DNA of 5,144 bases, from the NCBI GenBank assembly GCA_031292335.1, contig JARLHH010000222.1, positions 1-5,144 of the forward strand, given 5' to 3'. The notes beneath the pieces are model-generated. The model had not been told where the DNA came from. It saw only the letters and a list, made by a program, of their open reading frames with translations, and made no database searches. The number at the start of each line of letters is the position of its first letter. Within the stretch, counting starts at the first letter, position 1. The translations under genes and the position numbers were made by a program. This document shows positions 1 to 5,144 of this stretch, in pieces. Origin of the DNA: Candidatus Limnocylindrales bacterium. Lineage in GTDB: Bacteria > Chloroflexota > Limnocylindria > Limnocylindrales > CSP1-4.

Positions 1-2148
1 CATGCGGTGGACCTGGTCCGGGCGCACCAGGGCGTCGAGATCGACCTGGACCGGATCCCGCTGGACGACGGGAGGACGTTCGAGCTGCTGGCGTCCGGCG
101 AGACGACCGGCGTCTTCCAGCTGGAGTCGGCGGGCATGCGGCGCTACATCCGCGAGCTCCAGCCCACGTCGGTCTACGACCTGGCAGCCATGGTCGCGCT
201 CTACCGGCCGGGCCCGATGGACAACATCCCGCACTACATCGCCCGCAAGCATGGCCGCGAGCCGGTGACCTACCTGCACCCGCTCCTGGAGCCGTATCTC
301 GTCCGGACGTACGGGGTCTTCGTGTACCAGGAGGACATCATGGCCGCCGCCGTGGGCCTGGCCGGCTTCACGGGCCCCGAGGCGGACATGCTGGGCTACG
401 CGATCCGCAAGAAGAAGTCCTCCGTCCTGCGGTCGCTGAAGAACAAGTTCGTCACCCAGGCGGCCGAGCGGGGCGTGCGTCCCGAGACGATCGACGCCGT
501 CTTCACGGCCTTCGAGCCGTTCGAGCGCTACGGCTTCAACAAGGCCCACGCCACGTGCTACGGGCTGGTGGCGTACCAGACGGCGTACCTCAAGGCGAAC
601 TACACCGTCGAGTACATGACCAGCGTCCTGACCGCGTTCCGCGACAACGCCGAGAAGGTCGCCGCCGCGGTCGCCGAGTGCCGCCGCCTGGGGATCGCGG
701 TGCTCCCGCCGGACGTCCATGCCAGCCACCTCGAGTTCACCGTCGAGGGGCAGGCGATCCGGTTCGGGCTGCTGGCGGTCAAGAACGTGGGGCAGGGCGC
801 GATCGAGTCGATCATCGCCGCCCGGGAGGCGGACGGCGCGTTCCGTTCCTTCGCCGACTTCTGCAACCGGATCGACCTGCGGCTGACGAACAAGCGGGTG
901 CTCGAATCGCTCGTGAAGGTCGGCGCCCTGAGCACGTTCGGCCACCCGGGCCGTCTCCTCGACGCGCTGGACGACACGCTCGCCGCGGCCCAGGCCGACC
1001 AGCGCGAGCGCGCCTCCGGGCAGATCAGCCTGTTTGACCTGGCCGCGCAGCCAAGCTCGCTCGAGGCGCCGCTTCCGGAGGCGCCCGAGATCCCGACCCG
1101 CGAGCGGCTGCGCTGGGAGAAGGAGCTCCTCGGGCTCTACCTCTCGGACCATCCGCTCGGAGAGGTGGCGGAGCGGATCGGGCATTTCGTGACCGCGTAC
1201 TCCGGGGACCTGAAGGACGAGTCGCTCGATGGCGAGCGCGTCGTGGTCGGTGGAGTCGTCACCGGCAGCCGGACCGTGGTGACGAAGGCGAAGGCCACGA
1301 TGGCGGTGGTCACCCTCGAGGACCTCCAGGGCGCGATCGAGGTGGTCGTCTTCCCGCGTCTCTACGAGCAGACCACCGGGACATGGAGCGACGGCGTGAT
1401 CCTCCTGGTCGCGGGCCGGATCGACCATCGCGGCGAGGAGGTCTCGTTGCTGGCGGACGCGGCATGGGAATGGGACGCGGTCGCGGCGCGCGGCGAGGCG
1501 GCATTCGCGAGCGAGGTCGCCGCGGGTGAGCGTGGGTCGCGCGGGCGCGGCCGGTCCGGCGGCTCCCATCCGAACGGGACGAACGGCGCGAACGGCCGCC
1601 GCGCGGGCAACGGCTACGGGCACGCGGACGGAAACGGATCCGGGCGCGCGGAGGGCACGGGATCCGGTTCGTCCCCGGATCGAGGGGGGGGCGATCGCGC
1701 CGCCCGATCGACTGCCACGATGCCGCCGGTGCCGCTCCCCGGGTCATCGGAGCCGGCCGACTTCGAGGTGGCTGCGCCGGACCTCGACGCGCCGCCACTG
1801 CCGGAGGAGGCACGCCCGCAGGCGGTCGCATCGGCCGGCGGGCCGACCCGGCCGGTCGAGGCAGGCCCGGCCGGTCGCCTCCACGTCCGCTTCGGCGTCG
1901 GGATCGGTCCGGACGTCCTGCAGCCCGCGATGGCGACCGTTCGCGACATCCTCCGCGGACACCCCGGGGGGACCCGGGTGATCGTGCACCTGCCGCAGGG
2001 TGCCGGGCGGGCCGCCCTCCCGATGGAGCTGCGTTCGGGCGTCGCCTACGACGCCGAGCTCGTAGCGGACGTCGGCCGCCGGCTCCGCCCCGAGATCTGC
2101 AGCCTGGAGCTCGTGCTCGCGGACGACGCATTCGACGTCTCGGCCTGA
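1..2148 (+). CDS. dnaE: DNA polymerase III subunit alpha (DnaE1 type), 5'-truncated by window edge
   Basis: This is the catalytic alpha subunit of the replicative DNA polymerase III holoenzyme. The frame is open from base 1, so the N-terminal PHP domain and the palm aspartates lie outside the window; 715 residues are visible. Numbered from base 1, I see VFQLES (38-43), YRPGP (68-72), RKHG (82-85), YGVFVYQED (104-112), RKKK (136-139) and YGFNKAHATCYGLVAYQ (177-193), all typical of the DnaE fingers and their surroundings. Next come PPDV (236-239) and a helix-hairpin-helix region with VKNVGQGAIESI (about 260-271). QISLF (341-345) fits the internal beta-clamp-binding motif. An OB fold spans about 413-495. 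A Gly/Asn/Arg/Ser-rich, then Pro/Ala-rich, linker of roughly 115 residues (505-620) leads to the C-terminal domain (626-711), which in Escherichia coli DnaE contacts tau. E. coli DnaE has no comparable linker. Identification is secure. Confidence 0.97.
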   Translation, partial: HAVDLVRAHQGVEIDLDRIPLDDGRTFELLASGETTGVFQLESAGMRRYIRELQPTSVYDLAAMVALYRPGPMDNIPHYIARKHGREPVTYLHPLLEPYLVRTYGVFVYQEDIMAAAVGLAGFTGPEADMLGYAIRKKKSSVLRSLKNKFVTQAAERGVRPETIDAVFTAFEPFERYGFNKAHATCYGLVAYQTAYLKANYTVEYMTSVLTAFRDNAEKVAAAVAECRRLGIAVLPPDVHASHLEFTVEGQAIRFGLLAVKNVGQGAIESIIAAREADGAFRSFADFCNRIDLRLTNKRVLESLVKVGALSTFGHPGRLLDALDDTLAAAQADQRERASGQISLFDLAAQPSSLEAPLPEAPEIPTRERLRWEKELLGLYLSDHPLGEVAERIGHFVTAYSGDLKDESLDGERVVVGGVVTGSRTVVTKAKATMAVVTLEDLQGAIEVVVFPRLYEQTTGTWSDGVILLVAGRIDHRGEEVSLLADAAWEWDAVAARGEAAFASEVAAGERGSRGRGRSGGSHPNGTNGANGRRAGNGYGHADGNGSGRAEGTGSGSSPDRGGGDRAARSTATMPPVPLPGSSEPADFEVAAPDLDAPPLPEEARPQAVASAGGPTRPVEAGPAGRLHVRFGVGIGPDVLQPAMATVRDILRGHPGGTRVIVHLPQGAGRAALPMELRSGVAYDAELVADVGRRLRPEICSLELVLADDAFDVSA

Positions 2149-2161
2149 ACCGGGACCCGCC

Positions 2162-2197
2162 GGGACGCCCCGTCCGGCCGGGACGCCCCGTCCGGCC
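2162..2197. repeat. Two perfect 18-bp tandem repeats just after dnaE
   Basis: The unit GGGACGCCCCGTCCGGCC occurs twice without a gap (2162-2179 and 2180-2197), starting 14 bases after the dnaE stop codon. A partial third copy of four matching bases follows. Each unit is internally self-complementary, so the array encodes consecutive hairpins. Confidence 0.9.
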
Positions 2198-2198
2198 G
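2175..2198 (+). terminator. Possible dnaE terminator: GC-rich bulged hairpin
   Basis: The left arm CGGCCGGGACG (2175-2185) pairs with the right arm CGTCCGGCCG (2189-2198) through ten base pairs, one bulged G and a three-base loop. A weaker copy of the same fold sits just upstream (about 2160-2177). It lies 27 bases past the dnaE stop, in the gap between convergent genes, where a terminator is expected. There is no T tract, so classical intrinsic termination is not supported. It could instead be a transcript-end stabiliser or a simple repeat by-product. Confidence 0.4.
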
Positions 2199-2453
2199 GG
2201 AGCGAATCCGCCGGCCACCTTCAGTCGGACCGCGACGCCCGGATGACACCCGCGTCGTTCCCTTCCTTGACCGGCCGGCTAGTCGCCACCGCGTTGAGCG
2301 CCGCGCACGCGAGCGATCCAGCGTCGCGGAACGGGTCCGGGAGCTCGGATCACTCCCGCGAGCACCAGGGCTGCCAAGCTCGTGGCGTGGGCCAGCCGCA
2401 CGGCGGTGGGCCTCGCCGCCGGGCCGGTCCCCGGGCTCCGGCCGCGGTCGGAG
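2199..2453. other. Rest of the convergent intergenic gap; no convincing gene
   Basis: Between the dnaE-proximal repeats and the TerB-like stop codon no frame shows protein-like composition. Just downstream of the TerB-like gene, read on the minus strand, CGGCGG (2421-2416) can pair with CCGCCG (2406-2401) around a nine-base loop. A nearer GGCCGG/CCGGCC pair lies at about 2442-2421. Either could end that transcript, but neither is followed by a T run. A 40-codon GTG-start frame on the minus strand (2401-2279) contains a short hydrophobic stretch, and I do not call it as a gene. Confidence 0.5.
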
Positions 2454-3089
2454 TCAGCCAGTCGTCGGATCGGTCCCCGCGCGGTCGCCGGCCCGAACCG
2501 CCCGGATCGCCTGCACGACCGAGAAACGGTCGCCGAACTCGGTCCGGAGCGCGCCAAGCCCCGCGGCGTCGATGTCGAGCTCGTTGGCGACCTGGTCCAG
2601 CGTCGCGCTCTCCGCCGAGGAGATCGAGCCATCCGAGGCGGCGGCCAGGAAGCACGCCCGCAGGAGTCGCAGGCGCTGGTCCGAGTCGGAGATCCGCTTG
2701 AACTCGCGCGTGACGAGGTAGTCCTCGGTCGACCCGAACAGGCGCGCCTGCTGTTTGGCCGCCTCGACCACGAGGACCGCCTCCGCCTCGCCGATGCCGC
2801 TCTCCTCGACGAGCGTCCGCTCCATGAACGCCGTCTCCTCGGGGCTGACCGCGAGGTCGGCGTTGGTCACGCGGGCCAGCACGTAGGAGGCGGCGGCAAG
2901 GTAGCGCGCCCGCTCCGGCGCAAGCTCCTCGAGCTGGGCAACGATGCGGCGAACCGTGGCCGTGTCGGGAGCCGGGCCGGAAGCCGGCAGCATGACGCCG
3001 CCCGCGCGGGACGGATCGTTCGCCTGCGCCGTCGAGTCGTGCGGGTCGGTGGCTGCGGCGCCTCCGAAGAGGTGGCGAAAGATGCTCAT
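2454..3089 (-). CDS. TerB-like (tellurite resistance TerB / DUF533-type fold) protein
   Basis: The 211-residue soluble protein has no signal peptide or membrane segment. After a variable N-terminus (1-40), an all-helical region (about 43-195) has two similar halves. Each carries an acidic loop followed by Ser and Glu: ADLAVSPEE (77-85) and SDGSISSAE (152-160). The layout, with YLAAASYVLARV before the first loop and LFGSTEDYLVTREF between the halves (118-130), matches the TerB-like family. In TerB proper the acidic residues bind metal. Most chromosomal family members stand alone, without a ter operon, and their function is unknown, so tellurite resistance should not be assumed here. No terC, terD or terZ-like neighbour is visible. 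The ATG at 3089 is chosen because AAAGGAG lies five bases upstream and the open frame beyond it is Arg/Pro-rich and unlike protein. It converges on dnaE. The family call is fairly sure; the role is unknown. Confidence 0.85.
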   Translation of the reverse strand: MSIFRHLFGGAAATDPHDSTAQANDPSRAGGVMLPASGPAPDTATVRRIVAQLEELAPERARYLAAASYVLARVTNADLAVSPEETAFMERTLVEESGIGEAEAVLVVEAAKQQARLFGSTEDYLVTREFKRISDSDQRLRLLRACFLAAASDGSISSAESATLDQVANELDIDAAGLGALRTEFGDRFSVVQAIRAVRAGDRAGTDPTTG

Positions 3090-3094
3090 CGGGA

Positions 3095-3101
3095 CTCCTT
3101 T
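3095..3101 (-). promoter_or_regulatory. Shine-Dalgarno site of the TerB-like gene
   Basis: On the minus strand AAAGGAG is followed by five bases and then the ATG at 3089. This strong match to the 16S rRNA anti-SD fixes the start, even though the reading frame is open for another 95 codons upstream. Confidence 0.8.
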
Positions 3102-3184
3102 GGGAAGACGCCGCGCTGGGGCAAGCGAGTACCCAAGCGTACATCGGCGCTCCGACGGAGCCTGCCGGCGTCTCCCGGACCGGC

Positions 3185-3207
3185 GTCTCCTGGCCACGCC
3201 AGGAGAC
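3185..3207. other. Perfect 10-bp inverted repeat with 3-base loop
   Basis: GTCTCCTGGC (3185-3194) and GCCAGGAGAC (3198-3207) are exact reverse complements around CAC. It is the strongest perfect hairpin in the window and lies about 95 bases upstream of the TerB-like ATG. No T run follows on either strand, so it is not a typical intrinsic terminator. A dyad operator or a structured leader element are the alternatives. Confidence 0.75.
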
Positions 3208-3223
3208 AAGCCACGTCGCGGCG

Positions 3224-3261
3224 TCGCGAGTCCCGCGATCCGGCCGCGCGGCGAGCCGGAT
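3224..3261. other. Two adjacent inverted repeats
   Basis: TCGCG (3224-3228) pairs with CGCGA (3234-3238) around a five-base loop. ATCCGGC (3238-3244) pairs with GCCGGAT (3255-3261) around a ten-base loop. The two share base 3238. With the 3185-3207 hairpin they make three stems in about 77 bases. High G+C makes short stems common, but the seven-base stem includes A-T pairs at its outer end. Confidence 0.5.
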
Positions 3262-3364
3262 AGGAGTACGCCTCCGCAGCCCTGGGGGGAAGGGCGGCAG
3301 AGGCGCTGAAGTGCAGGATCGCTGGTGGCCGGCCGCCTTGGAGAGTGCCGATGGTCCCGCCGTT

Positions 3365-3410
3365 GGGGTGCCATCCGGCAGGCTCTCGGCGAGCACCCCG
3401 GTCCGGATGG
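3365..3410. other. Two crossing, mutually exclusive inverted repeats
   Basis: GGGGTGC (3365-3371) is complementary to GCACCCC (3393-3399). The adjacent CCATCCGG (3371-3378) is complementary to CCGGATGG (3403-3410). The pairings interleave, so in RNA they would form either alternative stems or a pseudoknot. The region is downstream of the lipoprotein stop and upstream of the TerB-like gene on the minus strand. Confidence 0.5.
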
Positions 3411-3432
3411 CGGGCCTTCGGAGGCGTCCCGC
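3410..3432 (-). terminator. Possible lipoprotein terminator hairpin
   Basis: GCGGG (3410-3414) pairs with CCCGC (3428-3432). Inside, CCT (3415-3417) pairs with AGG (3422-3424), with a four-base loop and a three-base bulge. It begins 12 bases past the lipoprotein stop codon on the minus strand, the right place for a transcript end. There is no T tract. The CCCGC arm can also pair with GCGGG at 3435-3439. Confidence 0.35.
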
Positions 3433-3443
3433 GAGCGGGGAGC

Positions 3444-4357
3444 CTACTCGTCGAGAGGGACGACGAGCGTCCGAATGTCACCATCCTTCGGCGCGTAGAC
3501 CAGGAGGATGGTCGTCTGGTCGGCGACGGCCTGGACGTCGACGTTGCCCACGAGCGGGCTGCCGTCACAGGTCGGGAGGCCGTTGAAGTCGCTCGCCTCG
3601 GAGTAGATCGATCCCTTGTACGAACCGGGATCGAGCTGATAGGTGCCCGCGCTGCCGGTCCGGCAGCCGTCAGCGTGTCGTCGCTGTCGCCGATCGTCTT
3701 CGTGCACCCATCTCCGATGCCGAGATACCAAGTCGAGCCGTTCGTCGACGGGAGCACGTTGTCGATCCCCACCGTGTCGACGACCAGCAGCGCCTTTCCG
3801 GGCTCGGGCGTGGCCTGGCCGAACGTACCGCCGCTCGCCTTCGCGAAGAAGGCCTGGATCTGCCCATACGGGCGCCCGGAAGCCTGGCTGGAGCTCCCTG
3901 TCGTCACGATGAACGTGATGACCTCGCCGCCCTTGAGCGTTTCGGACCGCGAGATCAGCTCGTTGCCGTTCGCCTGGGTGCCCGCCCAGTAGGCGGAGAG
4001 CGCCATGTCGCCGGCATGATCCGACACGGTCGGGTCGAAGAACGGGCTGGCGGTCCCGTAGGGAACGGAGAGCAGCGGCGTGTCGCCCTCGCCTGCCCAG
4101 GGTGATGCGTAGATGTCGATCGGGCCCGGCTCACCGTCCAGGGGCGCGTAGGCGTTGACGATCCGGACTCTCGCCCCGCTGGGTTGACGGCCTCCTGGCA
4201 CCCCGCCCGTCCCTCCGCCGATCCCGGCGGCCATGCTGGGCTCCGCGCCGCCGGGGGCGCCAACGGCCGCCGGCGTGGCAGACGATCCGGAAGCGCCCGA
4301 CGAGCAGCCGACCACCAGGACGCCGGCCGCGATCAACGACAGGGTTCGACGATGCAC
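3444..4357 (-). CDS. Secreted lipoprotein with DUF4397-like domains, frameshifted near 3660
   Basis: The GTG start at 4357 opens a lipoprotein signal: charged MHRR, hydrophobic LSLIAAGVLVV, and lipobox VVGC with the acylated cysteine at residue 18. A Ser/Ala/Gly/Pro-rich spacer (19-60) follows. The exported part begins RVRIVNAY, then GPIDIYAS and LLSVPYGTASPFF, a pattern resembling DUF4397 beta-sandwich domains. A second, similar half contains WYLGIGDGC and later GTYQLDPGSYKGSI. The reading frame changes between the halves. The first frame is sensible to about 3659 (IGDSDDTLTA). The sensible continuation (SAGTYQLDPGS through TLVVPLDE-stop at 3444) is in the frame reached by adding one base. 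Repaired, the protein would be about 304 residues, with two cysteines (GDGC, PTCDG) that could form a disulfide. Read literally, the first frame runs to 3086 with an Arg/Pro-rich tail. The break may be a sequencing or assembly error, or a real pseudogene. DUF4397 assignment is probable, not certain. Confidence 0.75.
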
Positions 4358-4364
4358 CAGGAAT

Positions 4365-4372
4365 CCCCCCTC
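4365..4372 (-). promoter_or_regulatory. Shine-Dalgarno site of the lipoprotein gene
   Basis: On the minus strand GAGGGGGG is followed by seven bases and the GTG at 4357. It supports a GTG start immediately before the charged n-region of the signal peptide. Confidence 0.65.
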
Positions 4373-4427
4373 AACTCGAACGCGCCGGTCGTCAACGTTT
4401 GGGCGCTCGACTGCCCGGCGTGATCAA

Positions 4428-4514
4428 TGGTACCGGAGGCGGGATTTGAACCCGCATGAGGTTGCCCTCAACGGTGTTTGAGACCGTCGCGTCTGCCTGT
4501 TCCGCCACTCCGGC
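4428..4514 (-). tRNA. tRNA-Leu, anticodon CAA, with encoded CCA
   Basis: On the minus strand the acceptor arm GCCGGAG pairs with CTCCGGT, with a G1-U72 wobble seen in other bacterial leucine tRNAs. Discriminator A and an encoded CCA (4430-4428) follow. The anticodon stem ACGGT/ACCGT (4487-4483 and 4475-4471) encloses loop CTCAAAC, giving anticodon CAA at 4480-4478, which reads UUG. A long variable arm (GAGG-GCAA-CCTC), expected for a class II tRNA, and a T arm GCGGG-TTCAAAT-CCCGC complete the cloverleaf. The mature length is 87 with CCA. All stems are intact. It lies 70 bases upstream of the lipoprotein gene on the same strand. Confidence 0.97.
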
Positions 4515-4523
4515 ACGGCGGCC

Positions 4524-4529
4524 ATCGTA
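4524..4529 (-). promoter_or_regulatory. Possible -10 element for tRNA-Leu
   Basis: TACGAT on the minus strand ends nine bases before the tRNA 5' end, a suitable distance for a -10 box. No good -35 is visible at 16-18 bp. That position instead carries a small inverted repeat, CGATC-CGC-GATCG (4547-4559). Confidence 0.3.
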
Positions 4530-4569
4530 GCGCGCGTGGGGACGGGCGATCCGCGATCGAGGCGCGGGC

Positions 4570-4635
4570 GGTCCGCTCGGCCTGGAGGTCCGCTCGGCCT
4601 GAAAGTCCGCTTGGCGCTAGCCCTCCGCTCGGCCG
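4570..4635. repeat. Four-unit 17-bp degenerate tandem repeat at a gene 3' end
   Basis: Units start at 4570, 4587, 4604 and 4621. The first two share GGTCCGCTCGGCCTG exactly. The third (AGTCCGCTTGGCGCT) and fourth (CCCTCCGCTCGGCCG) diverge. The fourth unit encodes the last residues of the minus-strand protein, so the array looks like serial copying of that gene's 3' end into its untranslated region. Confidence 0.8.
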
Positions 4636-5144
4636 CGCAACACGAGGTTCGCAGCGAAGAGCGCGATGCCGACGGCGAGCAGAACCGCTCCCGCGATCAG
4701 CACGACCGTCTGAGTCGAGGCTGCCGGCTCGGACGTGGCTGGCTGAACCGCGCCGCGTCCGGCCTGTGGCGCCTGGGAGGGCCCTGCCTTCGGAGCCGCC
4801 TCCGACGTGCCGCTGTTGGACGAGAAGCCCAAGGGCCCAGCGGTCGCGCCGGCGGCGGGAACGGTCGCGATGCCGGCGACGGGGAGCGTGGGCACGGGAA
4901 CCGCGATCGCGGCCGCGCTCGATGCGGGAACCGCCACGATACCCGGGCTGGACTCCGGGACCGCGGCAGCGGCGGAGCTCGGAGCCGGAGCCGCGACCCC
5001 GACAGGGCTGGGTGCGGGCAACGCGGCCAATCCGGGGGTGCCGCCGGCGATTCCCGGTTCCGACGTTGCCCCGGGCGCAACCCCGGCGGCGGCCGCGGGC
5101 CCGCTCGCGGGACTGGGCGCGACGCCGACGCGCGCACTGCCGTC
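4617..5144 (-). CDS. Pro/Ala-rich repetitive protein with C-terminal membrane anchor, 5'-truncated by window edge
   Basis: The frame is open from the right edge (5144) to the TAG at 4619-4617, giving 175 visible residues; the true start is outside the window. I do not recognise a family. Residues 1 to about 105 are almost wholly Ala, Pro, Val, Ser, Gly and Ile, in degenerate units of about 10-11 residues such as GVAAPAPSSAA, VAVPASSAAA and IAVPVPTLPVA. A more polar stretch (about 106-145) with Ser, Gln and Glu follows. One hydrophobic helix, TVVLIAGAVLLAVGIALFAANLVL (146-169), is followed by the short charged tail RGRAEG. This suggests an exported protein held by a C-terminal membrane anchor, with the repetitive region acting as a stalk. 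I see no LPXTG-like sortase motif before the helix. The missing N-terminal part, probably with a signal peptide and any functional domain, would decide its role. TTG codons at 5030 and elsewhere are unlikely starts. Confidence 0.75.
   Translation of the reverse strand, partial: DGSARVGVAPSPASGPAAAAGVAPGATSEPGIAGGTPGLAALPAPSPVGVAAPAPSSAAAAVPESSPGIVAVPASSAAAIAVPVPTLPVAGIATVPAAGATAGPLGFSSNSGTSEAAPKAGPSQAPQAGRGAVQPATSEPAASTQTVVLIAGAVLLAVGIALFAANLVLRGRAEG

Larger units (their letters stand above)
3090..3443. other. Non-coding, palindrome-rich gap upstream of the TerB-like gene
   Basis: This 354-bp gap lies between the lipoprotein stop and the TerB-like start, both on the minus strand. Open frames cross it on both strands but are Arg/Pro-rich with no recognisable motifs. 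It should hold the end of the lipoprotein transcript and the promoter and leader of the TerB-like gene. I could not place a -35/-10 pair with confidence. It contains at least six inverted repeats, several listed separately. A further odd palindrome, GCTCCG-A-CGGAGC, lies at 3149-3161. CCGGCGTCTCC is repeated directly at 3165-3175 and 3180-3190. Confidence 0.7.

Noticed and set aside
1310..2218. 302-codon Arg/Pro-rich open frame on the minus strand inside dnaE
   Set aside because: It is an antisense shadow caused by high G+C. Composition is not protein-like and it overlaps secure DnaE domains.
2279..2401. Small GTG-start frame of 40 codons on the minus strand with a hydrophobic stretch
   Set aside because: The Shine-Dalgarno match is weak, the C-terminus is Arg-rich, and there is no supporting context. 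It cannot be separated from chance at this G+C.
2382..3263. 293-codon open frame on the plus strand across the TerB-like gene
   Set aside because: It has no recognisable motifs, and the opposite strand carries a clear family match with a strong Shine-Dalgarno site.
3086..3650. Literal extension of the lipoprotein first frame, ending in an ATGA overlap with the TerB-like start
   Set aside because: The four-base overlap looks like translational coupling, but the tail is Arg/Pro-rich, and the alternate frame carries the sensible continuation with its own stop at 3444. The overlap is probably coincidence.
3640..3680. Programmed -1 ribosomal frameshift in the lipoprotein gene
   Set aside because: The required direction fits -1, but no X-XXY-YYZ slippery heptamer is visible near the switch.
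4358..4427. Promoter for the lipoprotein gene between it and tRNA-Leu
   Set aside because: TTGACG and TTGATC occur on the minus strand, but neither has an acceptable -10 at 16-18 bp.
4617..4760. Sortase cell-wall anchor at the C-terminus of the Pro/Ala-rich protein
   Set aside because: A helix and a charged tail are present, but no LPXTG-like motif precedes the helix, so a plain membrane anchor is the simpler reading.

Overview
This window comes from a high-GC bacterial chromosome, roughly 70% G+C by eye, with G or C at nearly all third codon positions. The best taxonomic guess is a high-GC Chloroflexota lineage, with Actinomycetota as the alternative. That guess rests only on composition, the DnaE1-type polymerase and the style of the lipoprotein, not on any marker comparison.

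Layout. Positions 1-2148 (+) hold the C-terminal two thirds of dnaE, the replicative DNA polymerase III alpha subunit, entering from the left edge. Positions 2149-2453 form a convergent intergenic gap with an 18-bp tandem repeat that folds into bulged hairpins. Positions 2454-3089 (-) encode a small two-lobed TerB-like protein. Positions 3090-3443 have no credible gene but carry an unusual density of inverted repeats. Positions 3444-4357 (-) encode a secreted lipoprotein with DUF4397-like repeats, broken in this sequence by an apparent one-base deletion near 3660. Positions 4428-4514 (-) are a complete tRNA-Leu(CAA) with encoded CCA. Positions 4617-5144 (-) are the C-terminal end of a Pro/Ala-rich, repetitive, membrane-anchored protein running off the right edge, with a 17-bp tandem repeat across and beyond its stop codon.

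How the genes relate. dnaE is a housekeeping gene facing four minus-strand units. The minus-strand genes are separated by 70-350 bp gaps and do not look like a tight operon. The TerB-like protein and the two envelope proteins share no evident pathway. I see no CRISPR array, transposase, integrase, toxin-antitoxin pair or defence cassette, and no convincing new multi-gene system. The points most worth a second look are the lipoprotein frameshift, the long disordered insert in DnaE, the palindrome-rich gap at 3090-3443, and the two tandem repeats sitting at gene 3' ends.
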